Shown here: positions 45,771-54,618 of the stretch, piece after piece
Layout: each line of letters begins with the position of its first letter
How positions within the stretch are numbered: the stretch's first letter is position 1
NCBI GenBank assembly: GCA_945876565.1
Contig: CAMCOS010000012.1
Span: 1-57,769 of the forward strand
Origin: Lautropia mirabilis
GTDB lineage: Bacteria; Pseudomonadota; Gammaproteobacteria; Burkholderiales; Burkholderiaceae_B
DNA length: 57,769 bases
Direction of reading: 5' to 3'
Notes under the pieces: model-generated
What the model saw: only the letters and a program-made list of their open reading frames with translations
The model's database searches: none
What the model was told of the DNA's origin: nothing
Program-made: the position numbers and the translations under genes

Positions 45771-46285
45771 GGCTGATCAGTTTTTTTGATTGTGCGCTTT
45801 TTCTTTTTCGGCAGTGCGAGCATGGTGCCTCGACATTTGGCGCTGCCACAGCGGCACTCGTAGTTGCGCTGATCCTCTTTGGTGACCTTGCCATCCATCA
45901 CCAAGCCATAGTCATAGTTCAACTCTTCACCGCGGGCGATGTCGCGCTTGGCCTTGATGTACACGCGCTTGCCACCCCGGCCCTCTTCGCTTTCACAATT
46001 CGGATCGCAAGCGTGGTTAATCCAGCGCGCGTCATTGCCATCGTCGTTACCGTCAATGACCTTGCCGCTGCTCAGCACAAAAAAGAAGGTGTGAAACGGG
46101 TCAGCTGGATTAGCCGGATGGCGGCGATCAGCTTCGTCGCTGCTGATGCGCGCGCCCTGATACTCAATGATTCGTGTGCCTGCAGGAATATGACGACGGG
46201 CAAATACGCCGCGACCATGGATTTGGGACTGGCGAACGATATGCCAAACGATCGCGGTGTCTTTGGATTTAGTCACGTCACTCAA
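45767..46285 (-). CDS. SET domain-containing protein-lysine methyltransferase
   Basis: This 172-residue bacterial SET protein has the canonical motifs: GRGVFARRHIPAGTRIIEYQ near the start, RWINHACDPNCES, GEELNYDYG, and a post-SET-like cysteine pattern CRCGSAKCRGT, ending in a basic tail KKKKRTIKK. SET proteins methylate lysines on proteins with SAM; bacterial targets are largely unknown. It lies between DUF3429 and panB. Burkholderiales and Xanthomonas commonly have such small SET proteins. Confidence 0.85.
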   Translation of the reverse strand: MSDVTKSKDTAIVWHIVRQSQIHGRGVFARRHIPAGTRIIEYQGARISSDEADRRHPANPADPFHTFFFVLSSGKVIDGNDDGNDARWINHACDPNCESEEGRGGKRVYIKAKRDIARGEELNYDYGLVMDGKVTKEDQRNYECRCGSAKCRGTMLALPKKKKRTIKKTDQP

Positions 46286-46299
46286 AACCTGCTCCGGTC

Positions 46300-47139
46300 T
46301 CAGCTCTTGTTAGGCGAAGCTTGCTTCACCCCAAAACAGTGTTTGCTTTCAGGAAATGTGCCGGCGCGCACCTCATCAGCGTAGCGTTGCACGGCTAGCC
46401 TGACATCTGACGCCAGGTCAGCGTAGCGTTTGACGAACTTTGGCACCTTGTCACCATTCAGACCGAGCATATCCTCTGTGACCAATATTTGCCCGTCACA
46501 AGCAACGGAGGCACCTATGCCGATGGTCGGGATCGCCAGTTCTTTTGTGATGCCAGCCGCGACGTCTTCTTTAACGCCTTCAAGCACCACGGCGAATGCC
46601 CCTGCTTTTTCTACTGCCTTTGCATCGGCCTGGACTTGTCGGGCAGTTTTGTCATCCATGCCTTGCGCTTTGTAGCCACCCATGGTGTTGACGTGTTGTG
46701 GCATGAGGCCAACGTGCGCAAGCACGGGGATTCCGCGTTGCACTAAAAACTCAATGGTCGGTGCCATCACCTCGCCCCCTTCGAGCTTGACGGCGTCGGC
46801 ACTGCCTTTGGCCAGTAAGTAAGCAGCATTCTTAAACGCCTGTTGCGGCGACGTTTGATAGGACGCAAACGGCATGTCAGCGATTACACACACGTGGCGG
46901 GTGGACCTTTTAACAGCGGCGGTGTGGGCAGCGATTTGTTCGACCGTGATTGAAAGCGTGTTCGGCAGACCATAGGCCACCATGGCAGTTGAGTCCCCAA
47001 TCAGGACAAAATCTAAAAACTCATCCATCAGGCTGGCGAACACACTGTTATGGGCTGTTAGCGCCGCGATTTTGCGTTGGCCTTTGCAGGCGCTGATTTG
47101 CGGTACCGTCACACGCTGGTTCGATTGATGAATACTCAC
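46300..47139 (-). CDS. panB: 3-methyl-2-oxobutanoate hydroxymethyltransferase
   Basis: PanB makes ketopantoate, the first step of pantothenate and CoA synthesis. The 279-residue protein shows the TIM-barrel landmarks IAALTAHNSVFASLMDE, VLIGDSTAMVAYGLPNTLSI, ADMPFASYQTSP, AVKLEGG, VLAHVGLMPQHVNTMGGYKA, ELAIPTIGIGAS and VTEDMLGL. The usual GDSLGMV is GDSTAMV here and DYP-A is replaced by HNS-F, so it may be a paralogue. GTG at 47139 with AAGG at suitable distance was chosen; a TTG 3 codons earlier is too close to the ribosome-binding site. panC is not adjacent. Confidence 0.9.
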   Translation of the reverse strand: MSIHQSNQRVTVPQISACKGQRKIAALTAHNSVFASLMDEFLDFVLIGDSTAMVAYGLPNTLSITVEQIAAHTAAVKRSTRHVCVIADMPFASYQTSPQQAFKNAAYLLAKGSADAVKLEGGEVMAPTIEFLVQRGIPVLAHVGLMPQHVNTMGGYKAQGMDDKTARQVQADAKAVEKAGAFAVVLEGVKEDVAAGITKELAIPTIGIGASVACDGQILVTEDMLGLNGDKVPKFVKRYADLASDVRLAVQRYADEVRAGTFPESKHCFGVKQASPNKS

Positions 47140-47160
47140 GAGATTCAAACCTTCCTTCAG

Positions 47161-49752
47161 TTACGTACTTTTGGTTGCTTTGGCAACAGGTTTGCGCGCC
47201 GCTTTCTTCGCGGGTGCTTTGCGGGCTGCGGTTTTGCTGGGCACTTTGGCCGCGGTTTTAGCGGTTGACTTTACGGCGACCGTTTTGGCGGGTGTTTTCG
47301 CTGCCCGCGGCTCGAACTCAAAGCCCACTTTGCCACCCTCACCAACAGATAGATATGCTTTGAACTTGCGATTGGTGCGACTAGAGACGAAGCCATCAAG
47401 CAAGTCTGTCTTGCCACTGTCTAGTAATTTGGCGATTTGCTCGGGTGATACCGCTTGTTGCAAAATCACCTTGCCGGTTCGAAAGTCACACGTCTTCTCG
47501 GGACCAACCGACTTTTCGCAGACATAATTCATGCCGTGTTCAAACACGCGGGCGTTGCATTTAGGACACTTGCCAAGCACCTCGGCGGTTGAGAAATCAA
47601 CTGCTTCTGAATCTTGCTCGTCGCGCTGCCCAAAATCAAACTCGAGCTTCTGATCATTATCAATACGCAAGATGGCCGCAAAAGGGCGCCCCATTTTGCT
47701 AATGAATCCTTGCAACGGACCGATCTCGCGGTTTAGCAATAACGCCTCAACTTCTGCGGGCTCAAAGGTGCGCCCACCCGGATGCTTGCTAATCGAGAAA
47801 TCACACTGCGTGCAGGCATAGCGACGATAGTTTTCTTTGACAATGCCGCCACATTTGGGGCACGCTGTTTGTAAAGTGACATAGTCGCCCGGTACGGTGT
47901 CGCGTTCGTACTCTTTGGCCCGTTTGACGATTACCTGGGTCATCTGGGCAATCTCGCGCATGAATGCCTGGCGCGCGAGTTCACCTTGTTCTATCTGCTT
48001 GAGCTTATGCTCCCACTCACCAGTCAGTTCTGGTGAGGTCAGTTCCCTGACGTCGAGCCCGTTTAGAAGTGTCATCAGCTGGCGAGCCTTCGCCGTCGGC
48101 ACAAGCTCGCGGCCTTCTCGCCGCAGGTATCCCTCGTTGAGCAGGCCTTCAATGATGGATGCCCGTGTGGCAGGGGTTCCCAGACCGCGCTCGGACATCG
48201 CCTCACGCAACTCTTCATCATCAACAAGTTTGCCAGCGCCTTCCATGGCCGATAAAAGTGTGGCTTCGGTGTAACGTGGTGGTGGCTTGGTTGCTAACCC
48301 CACGGTGGCAATGTCTTCGGTACGAACACGCTCATCCGGATCGACGGGTATGAGCGTGGCATCGTCTTCTTGGGCCATTCGTCCATACACCGTTAGCCAG
48401 CCTGGCGTGACAAGCACCTTGCCCTCGGTGCGGAACTTGTAGGCCTGGACCTGGGTGATTCTTGTGGTGACGCGATATTCGGCTGCCGGGAAAAAGACCG
48501 CCAGAAATCGCTTGACCACTAAATCGTAGAGTTTGGCTTCAGCTTCGCTGAGCTCCTTGGGCACTTGCAACGTGGGGATGATGGCGAAGTGATCTGAGAC
48601 TTTCTTGTTGTCAAAGACACGTTTATTGGGCTTCACCCAACCTTGAGTCAAGATGGATTTGGCGTGTGGTGCCAAGGCATGCGCAATTGAGCCCTCGCCT
48701 TGCGCAATCACACCGAAAGTCTCCTTCACGGTGTTGATGTAGTCTTCGGGCAGATAGCGCGAATCAGTACGGGGGTATGTCAGTGCCTTGTGTCGCTCGT
48801 AAAGAGACTGGGCCAACGACAAGGTTGCCTTGGCAGAAAAACCGAAGCGGCTATTGGCCTCGCGTTGCAAGGACGTGAGATCAAAAAGTAATGGCGATAG
48901 TTGCGTACTCGGCTTAGATTCCTCTGAGACCGTGCCCGTTTGGCCGCGGCAGGCCGCCTCGACGGTTTTGGCTGCGGTGGCACTCCATAAGCGTGTGTCG
49001 CGCTGCTCAGGGTCTTTGGGGTCTTTTTTAAACCCGGGGTCAAACCATCGGCCTTCATAAATACCCGCTGCTGCAATGAAGGTCGCATGCACTTCCCAGT
49101 AGTCGCGTGACACGAAGTCGCGAATCTTTGACTCCCGTTCGGCAACGATGGCCAATGTCGGTGTTTGCACGCGGCCGACGGTGGTTTTGAAAAAACCACC
49201 GTCTTTGCTGTTAAACGCAGTCATCGCGCGAGTACCGTTGATACCAACCAGCCAGTCTGCCTCTGCGCGTGAACGTGCGGCCTGCTCTAGCGGCTTTAAT
49301 AACTCATCCGGGCGCAAGTGTGTAAACGCCTCGCGAATGGCATCGCGTGTCATCGATTGCAGCCATAACCGTTGCACGGGTTTGGTCGTGCTGGCGTATT
49401 GCTCGATGTACCGGAAAATCAACTCGCCCTCACGGCCCGCATCACAGGCGTTAATGAGGCGATCAACGTCTTTGCGCTTAATCAGCTTGACGAGCAACTT
49501 CAGGCGTTCAGCCGATTTCTTGTCAGACGGGTTCAGGCCAAACTCGGGTGGTATGACCGGAAGGTGTGTAAAGCTCCACTTGCCTTTGACGGGATCGTTC
49601 GGCGCGATTAAGCTCAATAGATGGCCAACACTAGAGGAAAGGACGTAATCCTCACTCTCAAAAAATTCGCCTTGGCGCGTAAAGCCCCCCAAGGCTCTGG
49701 ATATGTCCAGTGCCACCGAAGGTTTCTCCGCAATGATAAGTGCTTTGCTCAT
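47161..49752 (-). CDS. topB: DNA topoisomerase III
   Basis: TopB is a type IA topoisomerase that decatenates replication intermediates. The 863-residue protein has the TOPRIM start KALIIAEKPSVALDISRALG, DAGREGELIFRYIEQYA, the catalytic tyrosine in ALTYPRTDSRYLPEDY, and two C-terminal zinc-binding segments (CPKCGGIVKENYRRYACTQC, and CPKCNARVFEHGMNYVC). It ends in a Lys/Ala/Pro-rich tail of ~45 residues (AARKAPAKKAARKPVAKATK) resembling histone H1-like tails. The start ATG at 49752 precedes SKALIIAEKP. The zinc-bearing, long form is usual in Betaproteobacteria. Confidence 0.95.
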   Translation of the reverse strand: MSKALIIAEKPSVALDISRALGGFTRQGEFFESEDYVLSSSVGHLLSLIAPNDPVKGKWSFTHLPVIPPEFGLNPSDKKSAERLKLLVKLIKRKDVDRLINACDAGREGELIFRYIEQYASTTKPVQRLWLQSMTRDAIREAFTHLRPDELLKPLEQAARSRAEADWLVGINGTRAMTAFNSKDGGFFKTTVGRVQTPTLAIVAERESKIRDFVSRDYWEVHATFIAAAGIYEGRWFDPGFKKDPKDPEQRDTRLWSATAAKTVEAACRGQTGTVSEESKPSTQLSPLLFDLTSLQREANSRFGFSAKATLSLAQSLYERHKALTYPRTDSRYLPEDYINTVKETFGVIAQGEGSIAHALAPHAKSILTQGWVKPNKRVFDNKKVSDHFAIIPTLQVPKELSEAEAKLYDLVVKRFLAVFFPAAEYRVTTRITQVQAYKFRTEGKVLVTPGWLTVYGRMAQEDDATLIPVDPDERVRTEDIATVGLATKPPPRYTEATLLSAMEGAGKLVDDEELREAMSERGLGTPATRASIIEGLLNEGYLRREGRELVPTAKARQLMTLLNGLDVRELTSPELTGEWEHKLKQIEQGELARQAFMREIAQMTQVIVKRAKEYERDTVPGDYVTLQTACPKCGGIVKENYRRYACTQCDFSISKHPGGRTFEPAEVEALLLNREIGPLQGFISKMGRPFAAILRIDNDQKLEFDFGQRDEQDSEAVDFSTAEVLGKCPKCNARVFEHGMNYVCEKSVGPEKTCDFRTGKVILQQAVSPEQIAKLLDSGKTDLLDGFVSSRTNRKFKAYLSVGEGGKVGFEFEPRAAKTPAKTVAVKSTAKTAAKVPSKTAARKAPAKKAARKPVAKATKST

Positions 49753-49808
49753 GTTCTTCCTGCAATCGCCAGACGCGACACCAGCGGGGATGATACGGGT
49801 GGATTCGA

Positions 49809-50693
49809 CTAGGGCGCAAGTCGACCTGGGTTAAATCGCTTCGTCCAGCGTGCGGTGGCCTCGCGCCAAAACTGCTCCAGTGAGCTCACTGCGAGTTCAC
49901 CGAGCTCTAAATGTTTCCACGCAGATAGTAGCGTTTTAAGTGGGTTGGATGTGTCAATGGCTGCTGCGCCGTTTTGTTTGGACATTTTCAAACCCCTGTC
50001 ATCGAGCACAAGCGGGATGTGCATAACCGATGCTGGCTTAGCCCCCAGCGCCCGAGTTAATACGTGTTGTCTGGCGGTGCTAGAGAGCAAGTCTTGCCCT
50101 CGCACGATGTCGGTGATGCCTTGGTGAACATCGTCCACCACCACGGCAAGTTGATAAGCCCAAATGCCATCGGCTCGACGAATGACAAAATCGCCGACTT
50201 GCTGTTGCACATTCTGCGATTGCGCACCGCACCATCGGTCCATGAAGGACACATCGCCAGGCGGCACTCGAAACCGCCACGATTTTGGCTTACGGTCGGC
50301 TTGAATGCTGTCGCGGCAAGTGCCTGGATAGGGGCGCTCACCTTCTGGGAACTGGCCGTGTGCCGCCAGCACGGAGTCAGCGATCTCGCGGCGGGTGCAG
50401 GCGCACGGATAAATCAAACCCGTATCGGCAAGCTTGGCGATTGCGGCGCCATAGGCTGACAAGCGCTTTGACTGGTAACAAACATCACCGTCCCAATACA
50501 TGCCAAGGTCTCGTAGCTGCTGCAAAATAAAGTGATCGGCGCCCGGGGCTGTTCTAGGTGTGTCGATGTCTTCCATCCGAACCAGCCATTGTCCGCCAGC
50601 AGACTTGGCATCCAGATAGCTCGCCAGCGCTACAACCGCCGACCCCGCGTGCAGAGGGCCGCTCGGGCTTGGCGCAAATCGTCCTACGTACAC
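49809..50693 (-). CDS. gluQ: tRNA glutamyl-Q(34) synthetase GluQRS
   Basis: GluQRS attaches glutamate to the queuosine base at position 34 of tRNA-Asp. The 294-residue protein is the catalytic domain of a glutamyl-tRNA synthetase without the anticodon-binding half: HIGH-type PSPSGPLHAGSAVVALAS, a KMSKS variant LKMSKQN, and a zinc site formed by cysteines in YPCACTRREI and YPGTCRD. This is the usual length of the family. It lies between smg and topB on the minus strand. Confidence 0.93.
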   Translation of the reverse strand: MYVGRFAPSPSGPLHAGSAVVALASYLDAKSAGGQWLVRMEDIDTPRTAPGADHFILQQLRDLGMYWDGDVCYQSKRLSAYGAAIAKLADTGLIYPCACTRREIADSVLAAHGQFPEGERPYPGTCRDSIQADRKPKSWRFRVPPGDVSFMDRWCGAQSQNVQQQVGDFVIRRADGIWAYQLAVVVDDVHQGITDIVRGQDLLSSTARQHVLTRALGAKPASVMHIPLVLDDRGLKMSKQNGAAAIDTSNPLKTLLSAWKHLELGELAVSSLEQFWREATARWTKRFNPGRLAP

Positions 50694-50702
50694 CGTAATG
50701 AT

Positions 50703-51164
50703 CTAGTGACAGATGTCTTCACCATCGTGCAGGCGAAGCAATTCTTCAAGAATTAGGTGATCAACCTCGGCCTCTTGGCTCCACAGAACCATCAGCGCGA
50801 TGATCTTGATGCGCTCCAGCGTGACAGGGCTTTCCTCGCAGGCCAAGGCGCGCTCAATCACAATCTCACGCAACGGTGCCAATAGCACGTCGGTGTTCTC
50901 TAGGAAGGTGATGAAGCCAATGGCTTCGGGGCTTAGTTGCTGGCGCTCGCGCTCTGCATAAATGCGTGTACCCGTGCCAGTATGTTGCGCCAGATCAACA
51001 CAGTGCTCTGTGGTCTGGGCCAAGCCCATTAACCAATGCAATGCATCGTCAATCTCGTCGTCTTCAAAGCCTGCTGCTGCCAGACGCTTAGCCAGTACAT
51101 CGGCCGTCGGGCAGGCTTGGGGCGTGTAGTAGTTGTGAAACAGGTACACCAGTACATCAAACAT
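50703..51164 (-). CDS. smg: Smg family protein (DUF494)
   Basis: The 153-residue protein matches Smg (DUF494), unknown function, typically just downstream of dprA in proteobacteria. It starts MFDVLVYLFHNYYTPQACPT, has ELAKRLAAAGFEDDEID-type helices, and ends with EEVDHLILEELLRLHDGED-like sequence. A GGAGG ribosome-binding site precedes the ATG. Instead of dprA, an IS1380-family element begins 65 bp upstream, so the original neighbour has been displaced or lost. Confidence 0.9.
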   Translation of the reverse strand: MFDVLVYLFHNYYTPQACPTADVLAKRLAAAGFEDDEIDDALHWLMGLAQTTEHCVDLAQHTGTGTRIYAERERQQLSPEAIGFITFLENTDVLLAPLREIVIERALACEESPVTLERIKIIALMVLWSQEAEVDHLILEELLRLHDGEDICH

Positions 51165-51228
51165 GGCTCGCCCCTCCTGTCATGAAGTATCTCGCTGACT
51201 GAAAAGCCATCTGTTGTCTTACTGTAAG

Positions 51229-52941
51229 CCTAACCCGAATTTTGCACAAAAGAGGGTGAATCTCGTTTAACTCATTGATATAATTGAGTTTACGCCAGTA
51301 ACGCTTCGTACGAAGCTTAAACGAGACCACCCATGAATGATTCTACCCCAACCCAACTCCGTTTTCCTGCCTTGGCCGGCTTCACCGTCCGCGCCGACTT
51401 CGACGGCGGCGAGGTCTCCAGCGACTTCGGCGCCCTGCTCCTGCGCGGGGTAGACCGGCAGACTGGCCTGGTGGATCGTCTTGCCGGGGCCATCCGGGAC
51501 ACCCGACATCCTTCCTACATCGAGCATTCCCTGACGGACCTCCTGCGCCAGCGCATCTATCAGGCCGCCTGCGGCTATGCCGACGGCAACGACGCCAATA
51601 CCCTGCGACGCGACCCCGCCTTCAAGCTGGCCGTGGACCGCGCCCCCTTGGCAGAGGGCAACGATCTGGCCTCCGGTTCCACCTTCTCCCGCCTGGAACG
51701 GGACATGTCCAGGAAGGACATCTACCGGCTCGCCCAGGCCTTCGTCGACGCCTTCATCGCCAGCTATGCCGCCACGCCCAAGGCCATCGTCCTGGACATG
51801 GACCATTCCGAAGACCGCACCCACGGCCAGCAGGAATTCGCGTTCTACAACCACCACTACCGCAGCCATTGCTACCTGCCCCTGTTCCTCTTCGAGGGAC
51901 TGTCCGGCAAGCTCATCACCGCCGTCCTGCGCCCAGGCAAGCGCCCCACCGGGCGCGAGAACGCCGCCATCATCGGCCGGGTTGTCCGCCGCCTGCGTCA
52001 GGCCTGGCCGGACACCCACATTGTGCTGCGTGGCGATGGCCACTTCGCCAACCCCGAACTCATGGCCTTGTGTGAGGCGGATGAGCACATGGATTTCATC
52101 TTCGGCCTCTCAGGCAACAAGGCGCTGACGCCGAAGGCGGAACCCTTGCTAGCCCAGGCCCGTGCCATTCACACCCAGAACTGCGCCTGTGCAGAACGGG
52201 CCAACCAGTGCCCGCCCTCGGCCACGCGTTTGTATGGAGAGGTGGACTACCAGGCCGCTTCCTGGTCCCGCGCCTGGCGGGTTGTGCTCAAGGCCGAGGT
52301 CATGGCGCTGGGGGATAACCCGCGTTTCGTCGTGACTTCACTGACTGACCCCACCCCTGACATCCTGTACCGGGAGCTTTATTGCGCCCGGGGCCAGGAT
52401 GAGAACTTCATCAAGGCGATCAAGAACGACCTGGCCAGCGACCGGACGTCCAACCAGGGCTTTCTGGGCAACCACCTGCGCCTATTCTATGCCTGCGCGG
52501 CCTATGACCTGATTCACTGTCTGCGCGAGAACACCCTGTGCCATACCGAGTTGGCCCGAGCCCAGCCCATGTCGATCATCCTGAAGCTGTTCAAGCTGGC
52601 CGTACGGGTGGTGCAGTACAAAGACCGGATCAAGCTTCACCTGCCGACCAGTTGTCCGGTGAAGGGATTGCTGCACAAGGTCACCGAGTTGCTGTACCCG
52701 GCACCACCGCCCAGGCACGCCTGAACGGGTTCCTCTTCCGACAAATACACAAATCTGGCCCGCCCGGAGGAATTGACACGCCTGTAGGCTGAAAAATGGG
52801 CAAAAATCAGTCGTCAACGGACTACGTAAACGCCTCGTCTTACGCGAGGGACGCTTTGAAAGCCGTTGGTCTGCCTAAAATATAGGCAATACCGGTCGGG
52901 CGTGGGGTGGCAGGCTGTGTTTGTGCAACATTCGGGTTAGG
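51229..52941 (+). mobile_element. complete IS1380-family insertion sequence
   Basis: The element is bounded by 22-bp terminal inverted repeats (51229-51250 and 52920-52941) that match at 21 of 22 positions and begin CCTAACCCGAAT. It is visibly GC-richer than the backbone. The flanks TAAG and AAAG do not form a perfect target duplication, so the insertion is not very recent or a rearrangement followed. It holds one intact transposase; the 195 bp after the transposase gene contain no gene. Insertion lies 65 bp upstream of smg. Confidence 0.88.
51333..52724 (+). CDS. IS1380 family transposase (DDE, group 1)
   Basis: The 463-residue transposase is intact. It shows the group's landmarks: FTVRADFDGGEVSSDFGALL near the start, DLLRQRIYQAACGYADGNDA, the first catalytic aspartate in VLDMDHSEDRTHGQQE, the second in VLRGDGHFANPE, and the C-terminal ENFIKAIKNDLASDRTSNQG followed by FLGNHLRLFYACAAYDLIH. 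It mobilises the surrounding IS. The GC-rich codon use differs from flanking genes, a sign of recent import. Confidence 0.92.
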   Translation: MNDSTPTQLRFPALAGFTVRADFDGGEVSSDFGALLLRGVDRQTGLVDRLAGAIRDTRHPSYIEHSLTDLLRQRIYQAACGYADGNDANTLRRDPAFKLAVDRAPLAEGNDLASGSTFSRLERDMSRKDIYRLAQAFVDAFIASYAATPKAIVLDMDHSEDRTHGQQEFAFYNHHYRSHCYLPLFLFEGLSGKLITAVLRPGKRPTGRENAAIIGRVVRRLRQAWPDTHIVLRGDGHFANPELMALCEADEHMDFIFGLSGNKALTPKAEPLLAQARAIHTQNCACAERANQCPPSATRLYGEVDYQAASWSRAWRVVLKAEVMALGDNPRFVVTSLTDPTPDILYRELYCARGQDENFIKAIKNDLASDRTSNQGFLGNHLRLFYACAAYDLIHCLRENTLCHTELARAQPMSIILKLFKLAVRVVQYKDRIKLHLPTSCPVKGLLHKVTELLYPAPPPRHA

Positions 52942-53047
52942 AAAGCGGGCTGTACATCATCTTGGATTCTGTTCTTTTAATCTAGTTGCTGCAAAAGAAC
53001 GGTGTCTCTAGGCGAGCATCGTCCTGACCGATGAGGGTTAGGCCCAC

Positions 53048-54484
53048 TTACATATAGGCATCTCATTACACACAACTCTAAACAGTCGCCGTAACATCGT
53101 GACTTTGTGAATTTTTTAGGTGAGCTAAGTTAGCTGGGCAGCGGAAGAATTCAAGAGCATCGACCTTGGTGACAAGCGGCTAAACAAGCGCACGGCTCTA
53201 CTGTCCGAGCAAGCGGCTGCCAACCCACTGGCAAGCATTTCCCAAGCCTGTGGTGGTTGGGCCGAGACACAGGCCGCCTATCGCTTCTTGGCCCAAGACG
53301 AAGTCTAGTGGGAAGACATGTTGGCACCGCACTGGCAGTGTGCTGAGCAACGCATGCGAGCATGTTGCGTGGTTCTTTGCTTGCAAGACACGACTGAGTT
53401 GGACTTCAACGGCCACAGCATTGCTGGACTGGGGCCGCTGTCCTATGAGGCGCAACGAGGCATGTATCTTCATGCAACGTATGCAGTTACCTCTGAACGA
53501 GAGCCGCTTGGTGTGCTCGATGCCTGGATGTGGGCCCGCGAAGTTAAGAACGAAGATGGTTCGCGGGGTGGTGTGCTCGAGAGCGCGCGCTGGATGGAGG
53601 GCTACAGCAGAATTGCAGAACTGGCGCCGCTGTTGCCAGATACTCGACTCGTGTATGTCGCTGATCGAGAGGCAGACATCGTGGCATTGATGGCCACCGC
53701 TCGAGACCTTGGACACCCGGCTGACTCGTTGATCCGGTCCCGGCACAACAGATCGCTGCCAGAAGGTGGCAAGCTTTGGCCGGCTGTGTAAGAAGCGCCT
53801 CCCATTGGAAGCATCTGCTTCACGATGCCCTCACGCCAGGACCAAAAGGCACGTGAAGTGAGGCAATTGGTCTGGGTCAAACGGACAACGATCCCGGATG
53901 GCGCAGGTGGACAAATCGAGGTGAGTTGTTTGATAGCAAGTGAAGAGGACGCATCCCAAGGTGTCAAGCCTGTCGAGTGGCAATTGCGGACCAATCGGGT
54001 CATTGACAGCTCTGAGGCAGCTATCGAAGCGATTGACTGGTATCGGACATGGTGAGAGCTTGAACTGTTCTTTAACGCGTTGAATAACGCTTGTAAGGTA
54101 GAGGCACTGTAGTTGAGTACGGTTGCCTGGCTTGAGCGAGCCCTAGCCTTGTTTATGGTCGTGGCCTGGCGCATTGCCCGATTGATGCGAATGGGCAGAA
54201 CAGGCCCAGACTTGGACGCAGCGCTGCTGTTTGAGAAAGATGAGTGGCAGGCTGCCTACATTTTGAATCGCAAGAAAAGACCCGAATCACCGCCCAAGTT
54301 CAATGAGGTTATCCGACTGATTGCCATGCTGGGCGGGTTTCTGGCTCGCAAGGGTGACGGTGAGCATGGTGTCAAGACGATCTGGCTTGGATTGCAACGG
54401 GTGGTGGACTTCGCGGCTGGCCTGAAATGCGTCCGCGAGCTTCAGGAGGAATGACTTGTAGGTAATGAGATGACGTATAGGGAT
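53048..54484 (+). mobile_element. decayed IS4-family (Tn5-like) insertion sequence
   Basis: The transposase pseudogene is flanked by CATCTCATTA (53059-53068) and its exact complement TAATGAGATG (54463-54472), followed outward by similar TATAGG-type sequences. These are probably the inner parts of degenerate terminal repeats. The outer limits are approximate. Bases 52942-53047 between this and the IS1380 element show no gene. Confidence 0.55.
53120..54454 (+). pseudogene. IS4-family Tn5-like transposase with five in-frame stop codons
   Basis: Read in one frame, the sequence is a full-length Tn5-like transposase: SWAAEEFKSIDLGDKRLNKR, GGWAETQAAYRFLAQDEV, LCLQDTTELDFNGHSIAGLG, YVADREADIVALMATARDLG, GVKPVEWQLRTNRVI, ALALFMVVAWRIARLMRMGR and ARKGDGEHGVKTIWLGLQRV. 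It is interrupted by TAA (53126), TAG (53306), TAA (53789), TGA (54053) and TAG (54110), with no indel. TGA replaces an expected Trp (RWELELFF) and TAG 54110 an expected Gln (EALQLS). The catalytic aspartates in QDTTELD and VADREAD remain. Confidence 0.85.
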
Positions 54485-54618
54485 ACTCCTGATTGCACTG
54501 CGAAATACAAGGGTATAAAAGTACGAATTACCCAAATTTATGTCAGTAGCGGCCTAAATGTAATCAGGGCGAGCAATTAGCCCAGCGGAGTGACTTAGAT
54601 AACTTTTTGATCACGGCC

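Noticed and set aside
51267-52088. 273-codon minus-strand ORF opposite the IS1380 transposase
   Set aside because: It is a GC-rich shadow of the real transposase, with low-complexity Gly/Val composition and no family resemblance.
51225-52945. Target-site duplication of the IS1380 element
   Set aside because: The four-base flanks are TAAG and AAAG, matching at three of four positions only, so no duplication is claimed.
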